Below, in pieces: positions 1-5,471 of a stretch of 5,471 bases of DNA (its first letter is position 1; every line of letters starts with the position of its first letter). The stretch spans positions 1 through 5,471 of the forward strand of contig JALWTZ010000247.1 in NCBI GenBank assembly GCA_026993285.1, written 5' to 3'. Made by a program: the position numbers and the translations under genes. The notes below the pieces were generated by a model. It saw nothing but the letters and a program-made list of their open reading frames with translations. It did no database searches and was not told the origin of the DNA. The stretch comes from Lysobacterales bacterium (GTDB lineage: Bacteria > Pseudomonadota > Gammaproteobacteria > Xanthomonadales > S139-57).

Positions 1-130
1 GGGGCTCAGCACGCGCACAAACGCCCTTCCGATGGAAACTGCACCTGTATCCAGCATCCAATGCGAATATACCACAGCCAAAAGTACCCGCTGCCCCCGG
101 CCAATCGGGGTATCCAGCCTGCTGCCCGAA
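1..130. other. Region after the EAL gene; no identified gene
   Basis: No recognisable gene in these 130 bases. On the minus strand one frame stays open from just inside the EAL gene to the left edge and could hold the start of a next gene; from ATG 57 it reads MLDTGAVSIGRAFVRVLSP, which I do not recognise and which has no good ribosome site. A second minus-strand frame (ATG 146 to stop at 6, 46 codons, beginning MDEKLIRAAG) overlaps the EAL stop but is short, and its GGGA is too close to the ATG. TGGTATATT (minus strand, 74-66) resembles an extended -10 box but has no matching -35. A dyad at 95-110 (CCCCG/CGGGG) has no adjacent T run, so no terminator is called. Confidence 0.4.
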
Positions 131-2638
131 TCAGTTTTTCATCCATTCCCGGTCTTGTGCGGCCATCTCGGGCTTGTGGCGGCCCAGAAATTGTTCCCTG
201 GCTTCCAGCAGGGCAACGAAGTCCTCCTCAGACAAGGGCTGACTGAACAGGTAACCCTGCAAGGTTTCACAACCGAGTTTACGCAAGAACTGCAACTGTT
301 CCTCTGTTTCCACGCCCTCGGCAATGGTGTGCAGATTCAGTTGATGGCACATGTCTACCGTTGCCTGGATGATGGCCTCATCGTGCGGATCAATACCCAC
401 ATTGCGGACAAAACTCTGGTCCAGCTTGACATCATCGGCAGGGATTTTTCGCAGGTCTTCGAGGGTGGACTGGCCAGTACCAAAATCATCAATGGCAACG
501 GTACAGCCCATTTCACGAATCTGTTTCAGCGCCTGCTGCACACCGGCCTGGTTCAGCAGGCGCTGGGTTTCCGTCACTTCCACATTGAGTTGCTCGGGCG
601 CCAGACTGGTTTGATCCAGTATCTCTCGTAACTGCGGGAGAAAATTCTTTTCCAGCAATTGAATCTGCGCCACATTCACTCCCACCGTCAGTGCCAGGCC
701 AAAACGGTCATTGACACGCCGAGCCAGCTCGCAACTCTGTTTCAGGATGTACTGGCCCAGCTCCACAATCCATTCGCTTTCTTCGGCCAGGGGGATGAAC
801 ACCGCCGGGCTGATCATTCCCAGCTCCGGATGTGCCCAGCGCACCAGCGCTTCCATGCCGGTGATATCCTCGGTTTCCGTGCTCACCTTGGGCTGATAAT
901 AAACCTGAAACTGCTGTTGCTGCAGTGCCCGGGGCATTTCCTTGAGCAAACGCCCCTTTTCCAGCATGGAACGGCCAATGTCCGGATTATAGAAAACCAC
1001 ACAGCCACCCCCCTGACGCTGGGCGGACTGAACGGCCAGCTGTGCCTTGCGCAGCAATTCTCGCGGGCGGTCATCATGCTCCGGAAAGACCACATGGCCC
1101 ATGGAGGCCGACAAACCCTGCAATGGATGATCACCCACCGGCAAGCCCTGCTCCAGACGCTGCAACAGGGCTTGCACCAGCTTGTCCACCTGTGGGCTTT
1201 TCCAGTTGCCAGCCAGCAACAGGGCAAAACCGTCTTCCATGGGCCTGAATGCCTGAATCTGGGTGTTTTCCATGGCCTTCAGCATGCGGGCCAACTGCAA
1301 AAAGAGCAGATCCAGTTCTTCATGGGTGTGGGATTGTTGCAACATGTGCATGCCATCCAGCTGCATGAGCAACAGGCTGGCCTCCTCACCGGACTGGGCC
1401 AGCGCATGCAAGCGCTGAATCAGCCCATTTCGATCCGGCAGTGAAGTCAGCCGGTCTCGCATCTGCTGATGGCGCATGCTTTTCTGCAGTGCCCGAATAT
1501 TCAGTTCCTGGCCCAGAATCCGGGTGAGGACACGTGTCAGATGGCGCAGGTTTTTCCAATCCGGCATGGGTTCACGCGCAGCCAGTACCAGCGCGGCAAA
1601 CAAGGCATTTTGCTCCTGTTCGATCTCCAGCAGCAGGAGAGATTCCAGACCATGGGTTTGAATGAACGGATTGTCCCCCAGCTGGGCATCTGCCCGTTCC
1701 GGGCACTCCAGCTTGCCCGCCTGCATTTTCTGCATCAATGTGGCCAGGTGAATCCACTGGCTCTCACCGGGCCGTACTGGCCCGGCCTCGGCCAGCAGCT
1801 CCGGTGCAAGACCGGTCTTTTCCTGAACCAGAACAGCGGCATAATCTGCCTCGGACCATTCACACAGCTCTGACAAGAGTTGCTGCATCTGTACCAGCGT
1901 ACCCAATTGCGTGGCCCGGCTGAGTAGGCCGAGGCCGGATTCCAGCCGGGCTTCGCTGCTTCGATTGACCAGATGACATTGCAACAGCTCTGGGTGACCC
2001 GGCACGACGGCACAAAGGGCATCCACCCACTGCCTGTTTTCGTTCTCCAGCCAGCGAACAGCACGAAAATGCGCGGGCCGCTGTGCATCCACCCGGGCAA
2101 ACCATTCGCGCAGGTTTTTTTGCCCTTCCGGTATCAGCCAGTTTTCCACCGGCTTGCCAATCGTCACCGAACCGGCATGAAGGGCGTCCTGACTGGTGAT
2201 TTCATGTCGCAACAGGGTCGTATCATGACGATGACAAAGCAGCCATTCACCTTCAGCCAGCTTGTGATCAAATGAAATGTCACAGACATTCACATCAGCG
2301 GGATGATCTGCCTGGGCATTTCCGTTACCGGCAAGCCATTGCTTGAGAGTTTCCAGATCCATGACCGTGGCCAGGACTTCATCTACCGGCTCGTCACCCA
2401 GCACCAACCATTGCTGAAGCTTGGCATGTGATGCCAAGGCCTCGGCCCAGTTTTCATTGGCAAAGTCGCTGATCAGCCACAAGGGCAGATCGGGATCAGG
2501 CTGAAACAGCAGGGGCTGCTCAGGCTCCACAGATTGCAGCAGTAGCGGACCTTGTGCTTCGATCAGTGGGTATACTGCGCGCAACAGGCGTGTATCGCGA
2601 AAAACCAGCCAGACCTGTCCTTCCGTCAGCGAATCCAT
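131..2638 (-). CDS. Cyclic-di-GMP phosphodiesterase with PAS/GAF-like, degenerate GGDEF and intact EAL domains (FimX-like layout)
   Basis: 835-residue cytoplasmic signalling protein with no membrane segment seen. From the N-terminus: a receiver-like alpha/beta region (about 5-105) lacking clear phosphorylation residues; a PAS-like region (about 113-230); a GAF-like region (about 238-385); GGDEF (about 386-552) keeping DRLTSLPDR (395-403) but with the signature changed to MEDGF (467-471) and no RxxD inhibitory site, so cyclase activity is unlikely; then EAL (about 566-815). EAL keeps Glu596 (EALVRW), Asn655, Glu687, Glu690 of loop 6, Asp717-Asp718 (DDFGTG), Lys738, Glu774 and Gln794, with spacing matching active enzymes such as RocR, so hydrolysis of c-di-GMP to pGpG is expected. 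I chose the ATG at 2638, which overlaps the upstream stop by 13 bases; the upstream ATG at 2725 would make a 100-base overlap and an unconvincing extension. The position after pilZ suggests a pilus role like FimX, but FimX has degenerate catalytic motifs. Confidence 0.9.
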   Translation of the reverse strand: MDSLTEGQVWLVFRDTRLLRAVYPLIEAQGPLLLQSVEPEQPLLFQPDPDLPLWLISDFANENWAEALASHAKLQQWLVLGDEPVDEVLATVMDLETLKQWLAGNGNAQADHPADVNVCDISFDHKLAEGEWLLCHRHDTTLLRHEITSQDALHAGSVTIGKPVENWLIPEGQKNLREWFARVDAQRPAHFRAVRWLENENRQWVDALCAVVPGHPELLQCHLVNRSSEARLESGLGLLSRATQLGTLVQMQQLLSELCEWSEADYAAVLVQEKTGLAPELLAEAGPVRPGESQWIHLATLMQKMQAGKLECPERADAQLGDNPFIQTHGLESLLLLEIEQEQNALFAALVLAAREPMPDWKNLRHLTRVLTRILGQELNIRALQKSMRHQQMRDRLTSLPDRNGLIQRLHALAQSGEEASLLLMQLDGMHMLQQSHTHEELDLLFLQLARMLKAMENTQIQAFRPMEDGFALLLAGNWKSPQVDKLVQALLQRLEQGLPVGDHPLQGLSASMGHVVFPEHDDRPRELLRKAQLAVQSAQRQGGGCVVFYNPDIGRSMLEKGRLLKEMPRALQQQQFQVYYQPKVSTETEDITGMEALVRWAHPELGMISPAVFIPLAEESEWIVELGQYILKQSCELARRVNDRFGLALTVGVNVAQIQLLEKNFLPQLREILDQTSLAPEQLNVEVTETQRLLNQAGVQQALKQIREMGCTVAIDDFGTGQSTLEDLRKIPADDVKLDQSFVRNVGIDPHDEAIIQATVDMCHQLNLHTIAEGVETEEQLQFLRKLGCETLQGYLFSQPLSEEDFVALLEAREQFLGRHKPEMAAQDREWMKN

Positions 2639-3078
2639 TGGCCATTCCGCAGTCTGGGGGTGATCTGTACCTGCTGTTGCCACCGGATCACATGCAGGGT
2701 ACGCAGCAAACCATCCGGAATGCACTGTTCGGGCAACAACAGCAACATGCTGAAACCGATATCCGATGTCAGGTGACGATTCCAGGACAATTGCTGCAAC
2801 AAGCCGAAGTCCACACCATCCAGGGTATCAATCACACAATGACTGCGGTATTTCTGTTGTTTCAGGGTCTTGATGGCAGCACTCAAGTGCTCGGTACCGG
2901 GCAAGGGCATGGCCGGGTCATTGAGCAGATAGAGCCCGCTTTCCCGGCTCCAACGGTAGATGATGCGACCTTCATGCAGTGATAGCCTGCGCAGCCGGGA
3001 AAGGACCTCGCTCTTGTCCGGAGTATCCAGAAATATCAGTGGGGCTTCCGTGTCCAGCAGATCATGCAGATCCCTCAT
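2626..3078 (-). CDS. Orphan Ycf46-type AAA+ ATPase N-terminal-like domain protein
   Basis: 150-residue soluble-looking protein with no signal peptide or membrane segment. I cannot name the gene. Its pattern resembles the N-terminal, non-ATPase domain of Ycf46-like AAA+ proteins: a strand and helix at 14-32 (PLIFLDTPDKSEVLSRLRR, cf. PLIY.ET.EE..AL..L), a strand ending YRWSRESGL (41-49, cf. YxWSVTxGL), a hydrophobic strand CVIDTLD (81-87) where that family has a segment like FVLKDFH, and MLLLLPEQCIPDGL (111-124, cf. LLSP...PPEL). No Walker A or B motif is present, and the reading frame ends before any ATPase module, so it would be a free-standing sensor or interaction domain. It starts 28 bases after pilZ with no clear ribosome site; a TGA three codons upstream in frame fixes ATG 3078 as the earliest ATG. 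It overlaps the next gene by 13 bases. The gene is likely real; the family link is from recalled motifs only. Confidence 0.75.
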   Translation of the reverse strand: MRDLHDLLDTEAPLIFLDTPDKSEVLSRLRRLSLHEGRIIYRWSRESGLYLLNDPAMPLPGTEHLSAAIKTLKQQKYRSHCVIDTLDGVDFGLLQQLSWNRHLTSDIGFSMLLLLPEQCIPDGLLRTLHVIRWQQQVQITPRLRNGQWIR

Positions 3079-3106
3079 GAATGGACATCAAGAAAGCGCA
3101 TGCCGG

Positions 3107-3451
3107 TCACATGGTATGCGTGGTTTTGGTGGATTTCATCATGGCGGCGAGATAGCTTTCGATCTTGGTTCTCGCCGTTTCTCCATCTCCCGTGGCGGCA
3201 AACTGCAGGCCAATACCGGCCGTGCGACTGCCCTGCGCAGCAGTCGGCGTTACCCAGACCACCTTGCCGGCAATGGGCAGGCGGGCTTCATCCATCAGGG
3301 TGAGCAGCAGAAAGACCTCATCTCCCAGGTTGTAGGGCTTGGTCGTGGGAATAAACAGACCACCACCACGAATGAAGGGCATGTAGGCATTGTAAAGTGC
3401 GTTGACATCCGCAATACGCAAGTTGAGTATGCCTTGTTTGGGTGTGCTCAT
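3107..3451 (-). CDS. pilZ: Type IV pilus assembly protein PilZ
   Basis: Small cytoplasmic PilZ-domain protein of the class named after the Pseudomonas pilus gene, needed there for type IV pilus assembly and twitching. The 114 residues match the family from end to end: GILNL (7-11), ALYNAYMPFIRGGGLFIP (18-35), LGDEVFLLLTLM (42-53), IAGKVVWVTP (60-69), AAQG (71-74), GIGLQF (79-84), RTKIESYLA (94-102) and the conserved tail THTM. It lacks the c-di-GMP-binding motifs of other PilZ domains: no RxxxR near the N-terminus, and FIRGGG where D/NxSxxG would be. In Xanthomonas such a PilZ contacts the pilus ATPase PilB and the EAL domain of FimX; from memory, a surface tyrosine near residue 22 (probably Tyr20 here) and the C-terminal tail matter for this. 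The ATG overlaps the holB stop (ATGA) behind a strong ribosome site. The usual neighbour tatD is absent downstream. Confidence 0.95.
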   Translation of the reverse strand: MSTPKQGILNLRIADVNALYNAYMPFIRGGGLFIPTTKPYNLGDEVFLLLTLMDEARLPIAGKVVWVTPTAAQGSRTAGIGLQFAATGDGETARTKIESYLAAMMKSTKTTHTM

Positions 3452-4404
3452 GTCGATCTTCCTGCCTTGATCCAGTTCAACAGCCAGTCGAGCAGCAAGC
3501 CTTCTTCATGCATGCCGCTGCCCAACAATGCGCGCGACTGCCAGGCCTGTTTCTGCAAGGCAAACAATGCCGGAACCTGGCCTGCGCCCACTACGGGCCT
3601 GACGGGCAAAAACCGGCCTGCGCGGGCTTCGCCTGTGGCTATTTTGATACATTCCGCCGAAATACACCAGCACAGATGCAGAATGTCCTCAATGGGCAAG
3701 ACTGAAGCCGCTGTCTGTACCACCGGAAGATTTGATGGCTGTTGCCAAAGCTGAAACAACTGGCTGACCCATTCCAGCATGGCCGGTAATCGTTCTTCAC
3801 GCAGCCATTCGGCCGCACGGCCGGGGTTGTTCAAGGCCAGAAACAATGCTTGTTCCACCACTGCCGAAGGGCCAAACAAGGATCGCAGCCATTCCTGGGC
3901 TTGTTCGGCAGGCGGTAATGCAATATGGTCGAGCCGACAGCGGCTGCGGATGGTTGGCGGTATGCCACCCATGGTATCTGCCAGTAAAAGGAAAAGGGCA
4001 TCACCAGGAGGTTCTTCCAGGGTTTTCAGCAAGGCGTTGGCTGCTGCCAGATTCATCCTGTCCGCCTGATCGATAATGCAAACCTTCCGTCGCCCCTGTT
4101 GCACGCTGAGCGTGGCCCAGTGAATGAGGTGGCGTATCTGCTCGACCTTGATCCACTTGCCATCCGGTTGCAGGTATTGTGTATCAGGATGGGCTCCGGC
4201 AGCCAGCAGGTGACAATTCTTGCAGCTACCGCACCCCTGCTCCGTATCACACAACAGGGTTTGCCTGGCCTGCAAGGCCCATTCGCGCTTACCCAGGCCG
4301 GATGGGCCATGCACCAGCCAGGCCTGTGGCAGACGATCTTCAACAAGGGCCTGTTCCAGTTGCTGCTGCAAGGGTTCCATCCAGGGAGGAAGCTGCGCGT
4401 TCAT
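3448..4404 (-). CDS. holB: DNA polymerase III subunit delta prime
   Basis: Delta prime is the stator subunit of the clamp-loader complex (with DnaX and delta/HolA) that loads the beta clamp for chromosomal replication. The 318-residue product has the AAA+ clamp-loader layout: P-loop-like GPSGLGKR (33-40), a four-cysteine zinc module (Cys52, Cys58, Cys61, Cys64) followed by AGAHPD (69-74), VCIIDQADRM in the Walker B position (108-117), ALLKTLEEPP (124-133), and the SRC motif (154-156), whose arginine acts in trans as an arginine finger on a DnaX neighbour. The P-loop keeps its lysine but has Arg where Ser/Thr is usual, and Walker B lacks the DE pair, fitting a subunit not expected to hydrolyse ATP. 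The start overlaps the tmk stop, with GGGA six bases upstream of ATG. The end overlaps the pilZ start, so tmk, holB and pilZ are almost certainly one transcript. Confidence 0.95.
   Translation of the reverse strand: MNAQLPPWMEPLQQQLEQALVEDRLPQAWLVHGPSGLGKREWALQARQTLLCDTEQGCGSCKNCHLLAAGAHPDTQYLQPDGKWIKVEQIRHLIHWATLSVQQGRRKVCIIDQADRMNLAAANALLKTLEEPPGDALFLLLADTMGGIPPTIRSRCRLDHIALPPAEQAQEWLRSLFGPSAVVEQALFLALNNPGRAAEWLREERLPAMLEWVSQLFQLWQQPSNLPVVQTAASVLPIEDILHLCWCISAECIKIATGEARAGRFLPVRPVVGAGQVPALFALQKQAWQSRALLGSGMHEEGLLLDWLLNWIKAGRST
3458..3463 (-). promoter_or_regulatory. Strong ribosome binding site for pilZ
   Basis: On the minus strand AGGAAG sits six bases before the pilZ ATG, inside the last codons of holB. 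It is the best Shine-Dalgarno match seen at any gene start in the window, and it fixes the pilZ start even though the two genes overlap. PilZ may therefore be translated more strongly than its holB neighbour. Confidence 0.7.
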
Positions 4405-5018
4405 AGCCAGTCCCGCAGTTTTCGTTGTACCTGTTGCAGCAGGTCTTGTGGGGATTGTGTCGCATCCAGCACCACAAAACGCTCGGGTTCTTTTGCCGCC
4501 TGACGCAGATAACCTTCACGCACCCGTTGAAAAAACAAGCGGTCCTGACGCTCCATCTTGTCCTCACCGGCTTTTCTCGCCGCAACACGCTGGCGACCCT
4601 GTTCCACATCCAGATCCAGCAGAAAAGTGCAGTCTGGCATTCTGGAAAGCAACCATTGGTCCAGCCAGTCCAGCGGGGCATCACCCAATTGTCGCCCGTG
4701 GCCCTGATAGGCATGGCTGGCATCATGGAAACGGTCACACAAGACCCAGCGCCCCTGCTGCAGCGCCGGGAGAATGATCTCCTGCAAGTGCTGCACCCGG
4801 GCGGCATACATGAGCAGCAGTTCGGCCTGTGGTACCGGATGGATTTCGGGGTCATGCAGCACCGTCTGACGTACCCATTCACCCAGTGAACAGCCACCCG
4901 GTTCCCGGGTTTGCAGGTAGGCGATTCCCTGTGCATCCAGCCAGGCTGCAATGCCGGCAATCAAGGTGGTTTTTCCGGCACCTTCCACCCCTTCAAAGGA
5001 AAGAAACGGGGTTGTCAT
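4401..5018 (-). CDS. tmk: Thymidylate kinase (dTMP kinase)
   Basis: Cytoplasmic enzyme that phosphorylates dTMP to dTDP with ATP, an essential step in dTTP synthesis. The 205-residue product has the normal family length. Visible motifs are the P-loop FEGVEGAGKTT (residues 8-18, Lys16), REPGG (38-42) in the dTMP-binding region, the DR pair in LCDRF (Asp95-Arg96), YQGHGR (104-109) and a basic/acidic LID stretch around 145-160. The ATG at 5018 puts the P-loop at the expected distance from the N-terminus; an in-frame ATG two codons upstream (5024) is possible, and one at 5063 would add an atypical 15-residue extension. An AGG lies about nine bases before the chosen ATG. The stop overlaps the holB start as ATGA (4401-4404), suggesting translational coupling. 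Only the exact start is uncertain. Confidence 0.95.
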   Translation of the reverse strand: MTTPFLSFEGVEGAGKTTLIAGIAAWLDAQGIAYLQTREPGGCSLGEWVRQTVLHDPEIHPVPQAELLLMYAARVQHLQEIILPALQQGRWVLCDRFHDASHAYQGHGRQLGDAPLDWLDQWLLSRMPDCTFLLDLDVEQGRQRVAARKAGEDKMERQDRLFFQRVREGYLRQAAKEPERFVVLDATQSPQDLLQQVQRKLRDWL

Positions 5019-5070
5019 CGGCATGGACCTGTTGATGACAGTCCATCGGGCCGCTGTGGGCATGCCTGAA

Positions 5071-5090
5071 GCTTGCCGTCACTCGCAAGC
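5071..5090 (-). repeat. Small inverted repeat in the mltG-tmk gap
   Basis: Perfect 6-base arms (GCTTGC at 5071-5076, GCAAGC at 5085-5090) flank an 8-base loop. It is the only obvious dyad in the 138-base gap 5019-5156. No run of T follows it on the minus strand, so it does not look like an intrinsic terminator. It could be an RNA hairpin in the leader of tmk or chance. I see no convincing -35/-10 pair in the gap. A 38-codon reading frame (minus strand, ATG near 5131, stop overlapping the tmk start) resembles nothing known to me and is not called as a gene. Confidence 0.25.
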
Positions 5091-5156
5091 CAAACAATGC
5101 TGTGCCTTGGTTTCATGGGTGTTGTTCTCATGTTTTGCTGCTTGCTGGCATTGGGT

Positions 5157-5471
5157 TCAGTGGCCCCGGATCTGGTATTTGCGCACCGCCCTGCGATGCG
5201 CCTCATAGTGTTTGGAGAAGACATGCCCTCCACTGCCATCCGCCACAAAATACAGATACTCATGCACTTCCGGGTGCATGACGGCCTGAAGTGCATGCAG
5301 GCTCGGCATGGCAATGGGAGTCGGAGGCAGCCCCTGAATCACATAAGTATTCCACGGTGTTGGGCTCTTGAGATCCTTGCGGCGCAGATTGCCGTCAAAG
5401 GCATCTCCCAATCCATAAATCACCGTGGGGTCGGTTTGCAGGCGCATGCCCTTTTGCAAGCGGTTGAGAAA
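5157..5471 (-). CDS. mltG: Endolytic murein transglycosylase MltG (YceG family), C-terminal part only
   Basis: Only the last 104 codons are present; the gene enters from the right edge, and its N-terminus, membrane anchor and catalytic glutamate lie outside the window. MltG is an inner-membrane lytic transglycosylase that cuts nascent glycan strands in the periplasm and so helps set their length. The family's C-terminal signature is clear: FLNRL at the edge, LQTDPTVIYG (residues 11-20 of the visible part), FDGNL, TPWNTY, GLPPTPIAMP (47-56), HPEVHEYLYFVADG and HVFS, ending at TGA about where family members normally end. The mltG-tmk-holB order is common in Gammaproteobacteria and supports the call. 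Unlike the tightly packed genes downstream, a 138-base gap separates it from tmk. The identification is firm; nothing can be said about the start or regulation. Confidence 0.95.
   Translation of the reverse strand, partial: FLNRLQKGMRLQTDPTVIYGLGDAFDGNLRRKDLKSPTPWNTYVIQGLPPTPIAMPSLHALQAVMHPEVHEYLYFVADGSGGHVFSKHYEAHRRAVRKYQIRGH

Noticed and set aside
95..110. Possible terminator hairpin after the EAL gene (CCCCG/CGGGG)
   Set aside because: The stem is only five pairs and no T run follows directly; the nearest TTTT on the minus strand is over ten bases away.
32..1444. Long plus-strand open frames (199 and 261 codons) opposite the EAL gene
   Set aside because: They are antisense to a protein with clear GGDEF/EAL motifs, show no recognisable domain, and are rich in His, Gln and Leu as expected from mirrored codons of the real gene.
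2639..2725. 29-residue upstream extension of the EAL protein (ATG at 2725)
   Set aside because: It would overlap the orphan-domain gene by 100 bases and its residues do not look like part of a domain; the ATG at 2638 gives a normal short overlap.
2960..3754. 264-codon plus-strand frame across pilZ and holB
   Set aside because: It lies antisense to pilZ and holB, both identified by strong family motifs, and has low-complexity Ser/Arg/Gly-rich composition without a domain.
4340..4960. Alternative 206-codon minus-strand frame inside tmk
   Set aside because: It is the frame-shifted shadow of tmk, rich in Cys, Arg and Trp, with no domain.
5015..5131. 38-codon minus-strand frame ending at the tmk start
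   Set aside because: The ATGA-like overlap with tmk is suggestive, but the peptide resembles nothing known and such a length is expected by chance; kept only as a remark in the gap finding.

Overview
The window looks like a chromosomal segment of a gammaproteobacterium, with moderately high GC and type IV pili. The evidence is the order mltG - tmk - holB - pilZ, which is typical of Pseudomonas/Xanthomonas-like genomes, together with a PilZ protein of the type IV pilus class. The exact genus cannot be read from the sequence. All convincing genes lie on the minus strand, so transcription runs from high to low coordinates. No RNA gene, mobile element, CRISPR array or clear terminator was seen.

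In order of transcription: the last 104 codons of mltG (peptidoglycan lytic transglycosylase) enter at the right edge. A 138-base gap with a small inverted repeat follows. Then come tmk (thymidylate kinase), holB (DNA polymerase III delta prime) and pilZ (type IV pilus assembly), joined by two 4-base ATGA start/stop overlaps. After a 28-base gap lies a 150-residue gene that I read as a free-standing copy of the N-terminal domain of Ycf46-like AAA+ ATPases, without the ATPase part. It overlaps by 13 bases an 835-residue cyclic-di-GMP protein (receiver-like? - PAS-like - GAF-like - degenerate GGDEF - intact EAL). The last 130 bases hold no gene I can identify.

The housekeeping half (mltG, tmk, holB) is ordinary. 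The unusual half is the end of the operon. In Pseudomonas-like genomes pilZ is normally followed by tatD. Here it is followed by the orphan domain and a large EAL protein. Because PilZ of this class does not itself bind c-di-GMP and is known in Xanthomonas to work with the GGDEF-EAL protein FimX and the pilus ATPase PilB, the layout suggests a locally encoded PilZ/FimX-like module for c-di-GMP control of pili. Unlike FimX, its EAL domain retains every catalytic residue. This functional link is inference from gene order and motifs.
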